DNA of 64,000 nucleotides, taken from assembly GCF_019744875.1 (NCBI RefSeq), contig NZ_JAIETU010000002.1, positions 558,001 to 622,000 on the forward strand. Direction: 5' to 3'. Under the pieces are notes generated by a model, which ran no database searches, was not told where the DNA came from, and saw nothing but the letters and a program-made list of their open reading frames with translations. This DNA is from Hyphomicrobium sp. Its GTDB lineage: Bacteria; Pseudomonadota; Alphaproteobacteria; Rhizobiales; Hyphomicrobiaceae. Below, piece by piece: positions 26,774 to 36,006 of the stretch (position 1 is the stretch's first letter; each line of letters opens with the position of its first letter). The position numbers and the translations under genes were made by a program.

Positions 26774-27652
26774 CTATTTTCCACCGCCCAACGAGTGCAC
26801 GTAGATCGTCAGCATCTTGATCGTCACGGGATCGAGCTTGCCTTCCCAGGCGGGCATGACGCCGATCCCGGCGCGGCCGGTGCGGATCGTTTCCACGACG
26901 TCCGACTTTTCACCGCCGTAGAGCCAGATGGCGTCGGCGAGGTTCGGGGCGCCCATCTCCTGGTTGCCCTTGGCGTCGGCGCCGTGGCAGGCGGCGCATT
27001 GCTCGGCGAAGATGCCCTTACCCCGCTCGATCGCGGCCGGATCGGCCTTCGCGCCGGACAGCGACCGGACGAAGTCGGCGGCGTCCGAGATCTGCGCGCT
27101 CGTCAGGACCTGATCGACCCCGAAGCGCGGCATGGCGCTGTCGTGCGTGTCGGGATGGCCCGAACGTACGCCGTAGCGGAGCGTTCTTTCGATGGTCTCG
27201 ACGGTGCCGCCCCACAGCCAATCGTCGTCGTTGAGGTTGGGATAGCCCTTGAAGCCCTGTGCGCCGCGGCCGTGGCACGGGGCGCAGTTGTTCGAGAACT
27301 GCGCCGCGCCGCCGCGCAGCACGAACTCCATCAGGTCGGGATCCTTCTCGATGTCCGCAATCGGCTTGGCGGCGATGGCCGCGACGAACTTCGCCTGGCT
27401 TTCCTTGCCCGCCGCGATGTCGCGCGCGACCTCGATGCGCTGGCTGTAGCCCAGCATGCCGTGGGTGTAGGTGCTGACGAGCGGCCAGGTGGGATACAGC
27501 ACCCAGTAGCCGATGGACCAGACGATCGACGCATACAGCACATAGAGCCACCACCGCGGCAGCGGCTTGTTCAGCTCCTTGAGATCGCCGTCCCAGACGT
27601 GACCCGTGGTCTCGGCGCCAGTGACGGCGTCGATTTCCTTATGTCCGCTCAT
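26774..27652 (-). CDS. ccoP: cbb3 cytochrome oxidase subunit III (diheme cytochrome c)
   Basis: A 292-residue subunit with an N-terminal membrane helix region (PRWWLYVLYASIVWSIGYWV, ~32-51) and two periplasmic cytochrome domains with heme sites at Cys123-Cys126-His127 (CAPCH) and Cys219-Cys222-His223 (CAACH). It passes electrons from soluble cytochromes to CcoO/CcoN. It overlaps ccoQ by 4 nt. Confidence 0.96.
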   Translation of the reverse strand: MSGHKEIDAVTGAETTGHVWDGDLKELNKPLPRWWLYVLYASIVWSIGYWVLYPTWPLVSTYTHGMLGYSQRIEVARDIAAGKESQAKFVAAIAAKPIADIEKDPDLMEFVLRGGAAQFSNNCAPCHGRGAQGFKGYPNLNDDDWLWGGTVETIERTLRYGVRSGHPDTHDSAMPRFGVDQVLTSAQISDAADFVRSLSGAKADPAAIERGKGIFAEQCAACHGADAKGNQEMGAPNLADAIWLYGGEKSDVVETIRTGRAGIGVMPAWEGKLDPVTIKMLTIYVHSLGGGK

Positions 27653-27846
27653 TGTGCGCGGTTCCCTTCGTCGTCGTCACGGATCGCGGGCATCTCCTCG
27701 TCGATCAAAAGCGGGAGGCGCGCGGCTTGGCGAAACTTCTCGGCATTGGATGGGCGGAAGGCGTAGAAGACGATCCCCGCCAGAAGCGATCCAAACAGCC
27801 CCATTGCGATCATCTGCGACCACTGAACGATTTCGGCGTAGCTCAT
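27649..27846 (-). CDS. ccoQ: cbb3 cytochrome oxidase subunit CcoQ/FixQ
   Basis: A 65-residue single-span protein (MIAMGLFGSLLAGIVFYAF helix) with the family end of the helix FYAFRPSN. It stabilises the cbb3 complex. ATG 27846 follows the ccoO stop by 10 nt with an AGGAGGA site. Confidence 0.92.
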   Translation of the reverse strand: MSYAEIVQWSQMIAMGLFGSLLAGIVFYAFRPSNAEKFRQAARLPLLIDEEMPAIRDDDEGNRAQ

Positions 27847-27856
27847 TGGGTCCTCC

Positions 27857-28591
27857 TCATCGCAGGTTCGGTCCGGCCGCATCGAAGGTCGTGAAATCAA
27901 CGAGCGTGCCGAGCATCTGCAGGTAGGCGATCAAGGCGTCCATTTCGGTCGCGGCTTCGTCGGCCTTGCCGTCGAACTTCCGCACTTGCGCCTTCGGATA
28001 GCGGGCGAGGACGGCCTTGCCGGCCTTGCTGTCGGGGCTGACCTGCCCATTGAGATCGGCAACCGCGTTCTCGATCATCTCATCGGTGTAGGGCACGCCC
28101 ACGAGCCGCAGCGCCTTCATGTCGGCGGCGATTGCGGAGGCATCGAGCTTGCGCTCGGCGAGGAACGGATAGCCCGGCATGACGGAACCCGGCACAACCT
28201 CGCGCGGGTGCTTCAAGTGGTCGACGTGCCAGGCGTCGGAGTACTTGCCGCCGACGCGCGCGAGATCCGGTCCGGTGCGCTTCGAGCCCCATTGGAACGG
28301 ATGGTCGTACATGCTCTCAGCGGCGAGGCTGTAGTGGCCGTAGCGCTCGACCTCGTCACGGAGCGAGCGGATCATCTGGCTATGGCAGTTGTAGCATCCT
28401 TCGCGGATGTAGATGTTGCGGCCCACCAGCTCGAGCGGCGCGTAGGGGCGCATGCCCTGCACCTTCTCGATCGTGGAGCCGAGGAAGAAGAGCGGCGCTA
28501 TCTCGACCAGGCCGCCGATCGACACCACGATCAGGATGCCGATGAGGAGCACCAGAGAGTTCTTCTCGAATATCGCGTGCGACAGTTTCAT
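27857..28591 (-). CDS. ccoO: cbb3 cytochrome oxidase subunit II (monoheme cytochrome c)
   Basis: A 244-residue membrane-anchored cytochrome with one N-terminal helix (~12-36). The heme site is Cys66-Cys69-His70 in [13 protein letters not shown], and the distal Met is likely in VMPGYPF. It is the second gene of the operon, 15 nt after ccoN. Confidence 0.97.
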   Translation of the reverse strand: MKLSHAIFEKNSLVLLIGILIVVSIGGLVEIAPLFFLGSTIEKVQGMRPYAPLELVGRNIYIREGCYNCHSQMIRSLRDEVERYGHYSLAAESMYDHPFQWGSKRTGPDLARVGGKYSDAWHVDHLKHPREVVPGSVMPGYPFLAERKLDASAIAADMKALRLVGVPYTDEMIENAVADLNGQVSPDSKAGKAVLARYPKAQVRKFDGKADEAATEMDALIAYLQMLGTLVDFTTFDAAGPNLR

Positions 28592-28606
28592 TGGGTCGGC
28601 TCTCCG

Positions 28607-30271
28607 TCACTCGGCAGGGGAAGCGAGCGGCGCGCCGCGCAGCTCCGGGGCCGCGGCAACGCGCGGCTGATCCTTGATGTCCACGGGGGCGTCACCGCGG
28701 ACGGTCTTCCAGACGTTCCAAGCCATGAGCAGCGAGCCCGCGAGGAACATCGTGCCGCCCGTCGCGCGGATGATGTAGGGCCAGTGCATGGCCTCCACCG
28801 TCTCGACGAAGGAGTAGGTGAGGAAGCCGAGGTGGTCGTAGGCGCGCCACATCAGACCCTGCATGATCCCCGACACCCACATCGACGTGATGTAGAGAAC
28901 GATGCCAATGGTCGCGATCCAGAAGTGCCATTCGACGAGGCGCAGCGAATAGAGGCCCTGGCGCTTCCACAGCCACGGCACGAGGCAGTAGATGGCGCCG
29001 AAGGACACCATGCCGACCCAGCCGAGCGCACCTGAGTGCACGTGGCCGATGGTCCAATCGGTGTAGTGGCTGAGCGAGTTCACGGCCTTGATGGACATCA
29101 GCGGGCCTTCGAACGTCGACATACCGTAGAATGCCACGGAGACGACGAGCAGGCGCACGACGGGATCGGTGCGAAGGCGGTCCCAGGCGCCCGACAGCGT
29201 CATCAGGCCGTTGATCATGCCGCCCCACGAGGGCATCCAGAGCATGATCGAGAACGTCATGCCGAGCGTCTGCGCCCAATCGGGCAGCGCCGTGTAATGG
29301 AGATGGTGCGGGCCCGCCCAGATGTAGAGGAAGATCAGGCTCCAGAAGTGGATAATGGAGAGCCGATAGGAATAGACGGGGCGCTCCACCCGCTTCGGGA
29401 TGAAGTAGTACATGATGCCGAGGAAGCCGGCTGTGAGGAAGAAGCCCACGGCGTTATGGCCGTACCACCACTGCGTCATCGCATCCTGGACGCCGGCGAA
29501 CAGCGAGTAGCTCTTCGAGCCCAGCAGAGACGCCGGCACGGCAAGGTTGTTGACTATGTGCAGCAACGCAATGGTGACGATGAAGGCAAGATAGAACCAG
29601 TTCGCAACGTAGATGTGCGGTTCCTTGCGCTTCCAGATCGTGCCGAGGAAGACGAGCAGGTAGCAGACCCAAACCGCCGTCAGCCACAGGTCGACGTACC
29701 ATTCCGGCTCGGCGTATTCCTTGCTCTGGGTCGAGCCGAGCAGGTAGCCGGTGGCGGCAAGCACGATGAAGATCTGATAGCCGTAGACGACGAACCAGGG
29801 CGCCCAGTAGCCGGCGAGGCGCGCGCGGCAGGTGCGCTGGACGACATAGAGCGAGGTCGCGATCAGGACGTTGCCGCCGAACGCGAAGATCACGGCCGAG
29901 GTGTGCAACGGCCTCAGGCGTCCGAAGTTGGTCCACGGCAGGTCGAAGTTGAGCGCGGGGAACGCGAGCTGCCAGGCGATGATGACGCCGACGAGAAATC
30001 CGACGACGCCCCAGACCACCGCGGCGATGGTGGCGAACTTGACCGGGCCATCCATGTAGCCCTTCTGCTCGCCCGCGCCGCCGGGGCGCGGATGCGACAT
30101 GACGTAGAGTCCGGCCCCGATGCTGGCGACCAGAAACAGCGCGCCATGGAAGCGGATGACTTCGTCAAGACCTGCCAGCCAGTACACCGCGCCGAGCGCC
30201 GCACATCCCGCGGCCACCAACACAGCCGCGCCGCCGGACAGGGCGATTACCTCTTCGCTCGTCGCTCTCAT
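28607..30271 (-). CDS. ccoN: cbb3 cytochrome oxidase subunit I (catalytic)
   Basis: A 554-residue, ~12-14-helix proton-pumping heme-copper oxidase subunit that reduces O2 at low concentration. Family His ligands are seen in [32 protein letters not shown] and [11 protein letters not shown]. The ATG 30271 has a GAGGG site. A perfect TTGAT-N4-ATCAA box lies 63-76 nt upstream. It is the first gene of ccoNOQPGHIS. Confidence 0.97.
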   Translation of the reverse strand: MRATSEEVIALSGGAAVLVAAGCAALGAVYWLAGLDEVIRFHGALFLVASIGAGLYVMSHPRPGGAGEQKGYMDGPVKFATIAAVVWGVVGFLVGVIIAWQLAFPALNFDLPWTNFGRLRPLHTSAVIFAFGGNVLIATSLYVVQRTCRARLAGYWAPWFVVYGYQIFIVLAATGYLLGSTQSKEYAEPEWYVDLWLTAVWVCYLLVFLGTIWKRKEPHIYVANWFYLAFIVTIALLHIVNNLAVPASLLGSKSYSLFAGVQDAMTQWWYGHNAVGFFLTAGFLGIMYYFIPKRVERPVYSYRLSIIHFWSLIFLYIWAGPHHLHYTALPDWAQTLGMTFSIMLWMPSWGGMINGLMTLSGAWDRLRTDPVVRLLVVSVAFYGMSTFEGPLMSIKAVNSLSHYTDWTIGHVHSGALGWVGMVSFGAIYCLVPWLWKRQGLYSLRLVEWHFWIATIGIVLYITSMWVSGIMQGLMWRAYDHLGFLTYSFVETVEAMHWPYIIRATGGTMFLAGSLLMAWNVWKTVRGDAPVDIKDQPRVAAAPELRGAPLASPAE

Positions 30272-30333
30272 CAGTCCCTCGCCCGATGTCGAAATTTATC
30301 GGACAACACTGAGTGCGGCGGCGCTTGCGGACT

Positions 30334-30347
30334 TTGATCGCAATCAA
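30334..30347 (-). promoter_or_regulatory. Perfect FNR/FixK box of the ccoNOQP operon
   Basis: TTGAT-CGCA-ATCAA, an exact match to the anaerobox consensus (centre 30340.5). Class II spacing would put the leftward start near 30299, 28 nt before the ccoN ATG, with a weak -10 (TGTTGT) at the right distance. It also lies 61 nt past the stop of the upstream decaheme gene, so the oxidase has its own promoter. Confidence 0.8.
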
Positions 30348-30407
30348 ACGTGCGACGATACGGCTGGCCAAAACCGAGGATTGCAGCTCGCTACGGATGG
30401 CGGACGC

Positions 30408-32828
30408 CTATTGGATCGGGAGTTTCGTGCTCATCATGGGGGTCGTCACGCCGTTCACGTGATAGCTGTGACACAACAGGCAATCCTGGCGCGACTTTCC
30501 GGCGGTGTGGCACGTCTGGCAGAGATCCTTGTTCACCGCGCCGAAATCCGACGCGAACACTTTCGGATTGCCCTGCTCGTAGCTCTTCAGGTACGGGCGG
30601 CCCTTTTCGAGCGCGTGACACGTCAAGCAGCCGCGATCGCCCGTGATGGCGAAGTGCGGCTCATGGACGAACTTCGTGAAGCGTCCCGTCTTAGCGGCGG
30701 CCGACGCCGGGGCGAAGTTGACGATACGCCCCTTGCCCTGGATGTCGTCGACGCTGTGGCATTTGGTGCAGGCTCCTTGCGCGTCCTTGCCGGTGAGGCC
30801 GTCGAAGACCGCCGCGGCCGGGCTCGTGTCGCCTTTCGTTGCGTGGGGGCCGGTCAGGACGAGCCAGGAGAAGATGAATTTGTCCTTGTGGCCTACGGGC
30901 CGGTAGTAGATCGCGTGGTCCTGCCGGTACCAGCCGCCGTATTCGGCCCAACTCTCCGGGTCCACGTCGCTTTCGATGCTGATCTCGGATGCTGCTCCGC
31001 CTCGCGGCGCGGCTGCGGCGTCGGCTGACTTCGCGGGAGCTGTCGGCGCGCGGGTATCGGCTGCATAAGGGGGAGCGCCGCTATCGAGCTTGGCGTTCGC
31101 GGCATCCGACGAACCGCCTGCGGCCCCGGATGGCGCCTCCTTCGCGGCGCTCGGAGCTTCCTTCGCGATGCCGCGCAGCTCTTCCGCCGTCGGGAAGAGA
31201 AGGTCGTCGCTTTGATCCGCCGGATCGCTCGGGGGCGGCTTGACGGGGGCGCCCGCCTGCTTGTCGCCGTCGGATGGTTTGGTGGTCGTATCAGCCGATC
31301 CGGTGTCCTTGCCTGACGGCGCGGTTGGGCGATCGTCCTTGTCCGAGCCTTCGGGCTTTCTACGCTCCATCCTTGGCTCATCGTCGTCGGTGCCCTTGTT
31401 GCGCTCGGCGTCGATCGAGCGCGGCGTGCCGCTCGGCAGCAGCCTGCGTCCGGGGATGGTGTCGCTGTCCTCGGCGAGGCGCATCCGGCCGCGATGGCCT
31501 CCGGCTTCGCGCGCGTGCCCACCGAACAGCTCGTCGGGATCCGCCGTTGCGGCCAGCTTCGTTTCGGTCGTGATCGTGCTCCAGCCGTCGCCTGCCGCGT
31601 CCGTCTCCGGGTGCGCGGCGATCTCGGCCGCAAGATTGGGGAGCCACTGCTGCTGCGCGCCAGCGATCACATCGCGCGGCATGCTCGCGGTCAGGTCAGC
31701 GACGAGGCCGGCGCTCAGCGTCGCGCCGCCGATGCCGAAGTTGCCCAGCACGTCCGACGCCTTCCCCTTGATCAACGCGTGAAACAGCCGCTTGGTTTTC
31801 CAGGCCAGCGCCGCAACCGCCTTGATCTGCGCATCGCTCGCGGTGCTCAGATCCTGCAGGTTGACGCCGTCCAACGCCTTCATGAGCGCGCGGCCCCGCT
31901 CGTCCCGCCCGATCATCACCTTCATGAACGGCGTGAGCTCGGCTTCGGAGGCCTCCGGCCACTCGCCAATCGCGGCGTTTTTTTTCTTCAGTGTCTGCAC
32001 GTCCAGGCCCGGCACGGACAGGAACGCGACGCCTTTGGGCCCGCTCGCCCGCTCCTTGCCCACGATCTGATCGAGGTGGCAGCCCGTGCACGTCTGCTCG
32101 AACGGCGCCACGGCCATGACGCGCTTGTCCTGGCGGCTGTCGTGGCAGGTCGCGCACGTCTCGGGAATGCGCCGCGACGGGTCCTTCTTCGCGACCTCCG
32201 GGTAATGTTTGCCGAAGTGGCCGGCGTGGTCGTAGACGATCCGCGTGCGCCTCTCGAACGGGTACGTGACGAATTTCGGATGGTTGCCGTCGAAGCTGTC
32301 GAAGCGCACGGAGTGGCAGGCGCGACATTGCTCGTTCGAGACTTTGCTCAAGTCGAAGTTTGCGCCCTGGTGCTCCTGGTGGCAGGTCGCGCACTCGAGG
32401 CCGCCTTTCACCATGTCGTGGGTCGGAAAGGCAGCATCCTGCGCGCGGGCCGACAGCGGCACAGGCGTCGTGCTCGCGATTTTTATCAGCCGCTCCGTGC
32501 TCTGCTTCAGGGCTTCATCCGACGCACCGTGTGGGTTGAAGGCGGTCTCCGGCATCTTGTGACAGGTAAGGCAGGCTTTGCTGTCGGCGTGCGGCTCTCC
32601 CGGTGCGAGGCCGCGTATCCAGCTCAATTTTCCGCTGCCGCTGCTGGCGTGACACGTGCTGCACGCCTCGATCGCGCCGTGGGCGCTTGCCAGCGGCCCC
32701 GGCATCAGCATCTCAGTGCCGTGCGTGAGAACGAGACCGGCGCCGAGACAAACGAGTGTCGCAAGCGCAAGCACCCGCGCCAGACGATCTCGTCCCAAGC
32801 CTGATCCTTTCCAAGACGGCCGCCACAT
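30408..32828 (-). CDS. Decaheme cytochrome c with two heme blocks and a long heme-free linker
   Basis: An 806-residue protein held by an N-terminal helix (~18-36), otherwise periplasmic. Ten CxxCH sites are present: six at Cys56, 86, 146, 168, 225 and 247, and four at Cys687, 734, 770 and 783. Residues 252-686 have no heme; of these ~430-615 are a Pro/Asp/Lys/Ala-rich low-complexity stretch. The ATG 32828 overlaps the stop of the b-type cytochrome gene by 1 nt (TGATG). This is not the compact ~330-residue MtrA/PioA fold. It should carry electrons across the periplasm to or from the adjacent membrane cytochrome. The family beyond multiheme c3-like is not recognised. Confidence 0.85.
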   Translation of the reverse strand: MWRPSWKGSGLGRDRLARVLALATLVCLGAGLVLTHGTEMLMPGPLASAHGAIEACSTCHASSGSGKLSWIRGLAPGEPHADSKACLTCHKMPETAFNPHGASDEALKQSTERLIKIASTTPVPLSARAQDAAFPTHDMVKGGLECATCHQEHQGANFDLSKVSNEQCRACHSVRFDSFDGNHPKFVTYPFERRTRIVYDHAGHFGKHYPEVAKKDPSRRIPETCATCHDSRQDKRVMAVAPFEQTCTGCHLDQIVGKERASGPKGVAFLSVPGLDVQTLKKKNAAIGEWPEASEAELTPFMKVMIGRDERGRALMKALDGVNLQDLSTASDAQIKAVAALAWKTKRLFHALIKGKASDVLGNFGIGGATLSAGLVADLTASMPRDVIAGAQQQWLPNLAAEIAAHPETDAAGDGWSTITTETKLAATADPDELFGGHAREAGGHRGRMRLAEDSDTIPGRRLLPSGTPRSIDAERNKGTDDDEPRMERRKPEGSDKDDRPTAPSGKDTGSADTTTKPSDGDKQAGAPVKPPPSDPADQSDDLLFPTAEELRGIAKEAPSAAKEAPSGAAGGSSDAANAKLDSGAPPYAADTRAPTAPAKSADAAAAPRGGAASEISIESDVDPESWAEYGGWYRQDHAIYYRPVGHKDKFIFSWLVLTGPHATKGDTSPAAAVFDGLTGKDAQGACTKCHSVDDIQGKGRIVNFAPASAAAKTGRFTKFVHEPHFAITGDRGCLTCHALEKGRPYLKSYEQGNPKVFASDFGAVNKDLCQTCHTAGKSRQDCLLCHSYHVNGVTTPMMSTKLPIQ

Positions 32829-33721
32829 CACCACGCCCCCGATGAATAGGCATAGACGACGAGACCGTGCAGCACGCCGAGCACGACCAGCGCATAGGTG
32901 GCGGGCACGTGTACGAACAGCCACGCCCGGGTCAGCGCAAGATAGACGCGGGCGAAATCCAGGCGGTCTTTTTCCACCGCCAAGCTCCTGATCGCGGCGA
33001 GCTTCTCCTGGCTGGCCGCATCGACATAGCGGGCGAGACTGTCGATCTCATCGGTCAGTCTCTTGAGATGACGCTGCGAGCCGATGAGATGGGCCACTGC
33101 ATTGCGCGGGCCGTCGAAATGCTGGCGCAGGTGGGCGGTGTAGAGATCGGTGATCCACGCGTCATGGGGGAGCCCCGGCAGCGGGGGCAATCCCGGCAAG
33201 GCGATCTGGGCGGCTCCCGGCTCGCTCTCGACGACGGCGGCGTGGACGGCTCGCGCCAACTCGGCGCGCAGCACTGGGATCCGCTCCGCGCTCACGCCGT
33301 CATCAATGAGGCGTTTCGATTTCAGCGACCAGCCGAGATAGACGCCGAAGATGCCGCTCAGCGTCACCAGCACGAAGCCTGCCCACAGCGCCCATTCGAA
33401 GCCGGTATCCGGCAACGATAAGCCCGAGTGCGAGACGAAGGCGGCAATCAGGAGGTAGCCCATGGCGATATGCGTCTTACGCCAGCGCATCGCGGACTTC
33501 GGAGAGAGGCGCGCGGTCTTGATCGCGATGTGGAAGTAGATCTGCACCGCCATGCCGCCGGCCAGCACCCAGCCGTCGAGGTAGCGCGGGTCGCGCAATC
33601 CATTGCCATAGATATAGACGAGCCAGAACAGGCCAGCGGACAGCGCCGCGATGGCTGCCACCAGCGCCCCCTGTCGCGCGGGCCGTCTCGCCGCGCGTGT
33701 TCCGATGGCCTCATGCGTCAC
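32828..33721 (-). CDS. b-type membrane cytochrome (cytochrome b561/bc1-like)
   Basis: A 297-residue membrane protein with about five helices (~20-38, 48-69, 83-104, 110-131, 266-290) and a ~130-residue soluble loop between helices four and five. His84/His98 and His271/His285 each show the His-x13-His spacing of two stacked b hemes; His64 is additional. Start is GTG 33721 with AGGGG upstream. Coupled to the decaheme gene by a 1-nt overlap, it is the likely quinone- or membrane-level partner of that cytochrome. The heme assignment is read from His spacing, not from a named family. Confidence 0.72.
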   Translation of the reverse strand: MTHEAIGTRAARRPARQGALVAAIAALSAGLFWLVYIYGNGLRDPRYLDGWVLAGGMAVQIYFHIAIKTARLSPKSAMRWRKTHIAMGYLLIAAFVSHSGLSLPDTGFEWALWAGFVLVTLSGIFGVYLGWSLKSKRLIDDGVSAERIPVLRAELARAVHAAVVESEPGAAQIALPGLPPLPGLPHDAWITDLYTAHLRQHFDGPRNAVAHLIGSQRHLKRLTDEIDSLARYVDAASQEKLAAIRSLAVEKDRLDFARVYLALTRAWLFVHVPATYALVVLGVLHGLVVYAYSSGAW

Positions 33722-33819
33722 GGCAGACCCCTGTTCTTCCCCATCGCCGCGGTCCTGATCGCAAGTCTCTTTTGTTGTTCCGGCGCACTTTCGTTGTGCC
33801 GCAGCACCGCGCGGCGCAT
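33718..33819 (-). CDS. Possible 33-residue peptide filling the gap between two cytochrome genes
   Basis: ATG 33819 lies 13 nt after the tetraheme stop, and its TGA overlaps the GTG of the b-type cytochrome (GTGA). The peptide is basic and Gln/Asn-rich, without a helix or signal. There is no ribosome site. It may only be a translational bridge or chance. A short direct repeat TCAGTTGGG occurs at the junction (33819 and 33833 regions). Confidence 0.2.
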   Translation of the reverse strand: MRRAVLRHNESAPEQQKRLAIRTAAMGKNRGLP

Positions 33820-33832
33820 CAGTTGGGCGGCT

Positions 33833-34909
33833 TCAGTTGGGTGGCTTTCTGGCCGCGCCCTTGTATTTGTCCGCGCCGGGTATCAGGCCATCGAGCCCGG
33901 CCATCGTGCTGCCGTCGTACTTTTCCGTGACGAGCACGAGTTGTCGGGAGACGCCGTCGGCGGCGGCGGTGAGGCGCGCTTCGTTGTTGAGTTTCAGGCC
34001 CGCGGAATGGCCCAGCTTCACCATCTCCGCGATTTCCGGCACGCCAGGGGCTGCCTTCGCCGCAACGTCGAGTTGCTTGCGCGCGCGATCCGCACGCTTG
34101 GCCATCTCGAATGCGTAGGCCTTTCGCACCGTCGCCTTGCCGATGCCGCGCAACGCCATTTCAAGTTCGACGCCGAGGCCGACGAGATAGAGCATGCGCT
34201 TGCGCGCGGCATCGGCCGGCACGTTTTCACGGCCCTTGGAATGCCACGTATTGTGGCGCACCTCGCCTTGCGACCAGGACACCAGCTCGAAGGCGCTGCC
34301 AGCCTTGTGGCCGCCCTTGTTCACGAGCTCTTCCTGCGGAACGACGTGGCAGGTGTAGCAATTCTTGGCGAGTTGATAGACGGAGCGCGGCCTGATCATT
34401 CCTTTGGAGTCGGAGAGCCTCCAGCGCTCCTTCGCCTCGGCCTTGGTTTCGAACAGGATGGTCTTGCCGCTGAAGCCGCTGTGCACCTTGATCCAGTCCT
34501 GCCCGGCGCTGTGACAGCTCTCGCAGGAGATGCCCGAGACCGGCTCCTCGCGATCGTTCTTCTGCTGCAACGTAAAGTGACAGCTCGCGCACAGAGTGTC
34601 GTACTTGATGCGGCGCACGCCCATTTTGTCGGCGATCTCATTCGCCTTGGTGTTGCGGGGCATCTCCCGAAATGTCTTGAAGTGGTGCGACTCCTTCCAC
34701 GCCTCGACCTCCTGCTTGTGGCATTCGGCACAGGCGTTCGGGCCGACCGTCTTGGCGGTGTCGGTGGCCGTGGCTTCGGTTGCGGCGAAGCTCGAGACGG
34801 CGAGAACGGCGACCAGACGCGCCATCGGCCATCCGAGGCGCAGCGACCTGCGACTTGTCCCTGCCCCGACCGCAATCGATTTCGGGGTGTGCACGCGCGG
34901 CCCCCTCAT
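33833..34909 (-). CDS. Tetraheme cytochrome c (cytochrome c554-like)
   Basis: A 358-residue periplasmic cytochrome with four CxxCH sites at Cys60, 107, 129 and 184. The opening NACAECHKQEVEAWKESHH resembles the c554 family. The C-terminal ~160 residues have no heme and are helical. The start ATG 34909 overlaps the reductase stop (ATGA). A second start at 34825 (MARLVAVLAVSSFAATEATA) would give a cleaner signal peptide. It is predicted to shuttle electrons between the cytochromes of this locus. No P460 or hydroxylamine oxidoreductase gene is nearby. Confidence 0.85.
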   Translation of the reverse strand: MRGPRVHTPKSIAVGAGTSRRSLRLGWPMARLVAVLAVSSFAATEATATDTAKTVGPNACAECHKQEVEAWKESHHFKTFREMPRNTKANEIADKMGVRRIKYDTLCASCHFTLQQKNDREEPVSGISCESCHSAGQDWIKVHSGFSGKTILFETKAEAKERWRLSDSKGMIRPRSVYQLAKNCYTCHVVPQEELVNKGGHKAGSAFELVSWSQGEVRHNTWHSKGRENVPADAARKRMLYLVGLGVELEMALRGIGKATVRKAYAFEMAKRADRARKQLDVAAKAAPGVPEIAEMVKLGHSAGLKLNNEARLTAAADGVSRQLVLVTEKYDGSTMAGLDGLIPGADKYKGAARKPPN

Positions 34910-36006
34910 CCTTCCCTGGCTTCGTTTGCGCGATAGAGGTTCGGCGGCGGATCGCGGCGCGCCGGATTGGAGCCAAGATCGCGCTGGCCCTGCTCCCGGC
35001 GCGGAGGCACGGCGAGCCAGCCCATCGCGCGCGTCAGAACGCTGTCCTCGGCCGCGTCGGCAGCAGTCGGCAGGAAGGGATCCGCATAGCAGACCGCGCC
35101 GACGCGCGCCGCGGCCGCCTTGACCTGCTCGACCATTCCCGGCGCGCCGCACGCGTAGAGCACATCGCTCGGCAGCAGAAGCGGGAGATAGTCGGTCGGA
35201 CGCCCCGGCATCACCGCGTTGGCGGCGGCTTGCGGTCCGCTGCACACAGGCACGACCAGCACATTGGGATAGCCCGCCAGCCGCACGAGCGCGGGGCCCA
35301 TGTAAAGAGCCTCCATGGCGCGGCCGCCCACGATGATCATGATCCTGCGCTCCGGATCCTCTCGGAGCGCGGCCGTCGCCACCGACCAGATCGGTGCAAA
35401 GCCGGTATTGGTTGCGACGAGAACAAGCCGGCCTACGAGATCCGGCCGGAAATGCGCCGAACCATAGGGACCCGCCAACGTGACGCGATGACCCGGCCTG
35501 ATGCGCGTGCCGAGAGAGGCAGTGACGCGCCCGTTCGGCATGCGCCGCATATGAAACCAGATGGACGCGCCAGCTGCTTCGCCGCGCAATGGGTGCGTCA
35601 TGCTGAAGGGACGGCTTGCAAAGCCCTTAAACCGGACCTGGGCATATTGTCCGGCATGATAGGGCAGCGCGCGATCGGTCCGGATGCCGACTTCGATCAC
35701 CTCGCGCGAGAGCGGCAGCAACGAGCTCACGACGCCATCTACGCTGCGCACGCCCGACGTCTGGCGCTTCTCAATCGCGGCATCGCCTGCAATCCGGCAC
35801 TGGCAGGCGTGGACGATGCCGGGCTCGGCGCCTTCTCCGCCCTGCACCTGGCCGGAGACGAGACGCACACAGCATGTTCCGCAATGGCCGGCCCGGCAGT
35901 CGTGGGGAAGATCGACGCCGTTGCGCAAGGCGGCGTCCAGCAGCACCTCGCCGCGGCGCGCCCGAAACTCCTGGCCATTGATCGTTATTCTGCAATCGAT
36001 TGCCAT
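34906..36006 (-). CDS. 2Fe-2S ferredoxin / FAD / NAD(P) oxidoreductase
   Basis: A 366-residue soluble reductase. A plant-type 2Fe-2S domain comes first (Cys37-x4-Cys42-x2-Cys45, then Cys68). It is followed by an FAD domain (SRPFSM, ~150) and an NAD(P) domain (LVLVATNTGFAPI; YACGAPGM), and a ~60-residue tail. It has no signal peptide, so it is cytosolic. Such reductases normally feed oxygenases; here it leads an operon of cytochromes and no oxygenase is present. It may exchange electrons between NAD(P)H and the membrane cytochrome. Start ATG 36006; ATG 36030 is possible but lacks a ribosome site. Confidence 0.85.
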   Translation of the reverse strand: MAIDCRITINGQEFRARRGEVLLDAALRNGVDLPHDCRAGHCGTCCVRLVSGQVQGGEGAEPGIVHACQCRIAGDAAIEKRQTSGVRSVDGVVSSLLPLSREVIEVGIRTDRALPYHAGQYAQVRFKGFASRPFSMTHPLRGEAAGASIWFHMRRMPNGRVTASLGTRIRPGHRVTLAGPYGSAHFRPDLVGRLVLVATNTGFAPIWSVATAALREDPERRIMIIVGGRAMEALYMGPALVRLAGYPNVLVVPVCSGPQAAANAVMPGRPTDYLPLLLPSDVLYACGAPGMVEQVKAAAARVGAVCYADPFLPTAADAAEDSVLTRAMGWLAVPPRREQGQRDLGSNPARRDPPPNLYRANEAREG

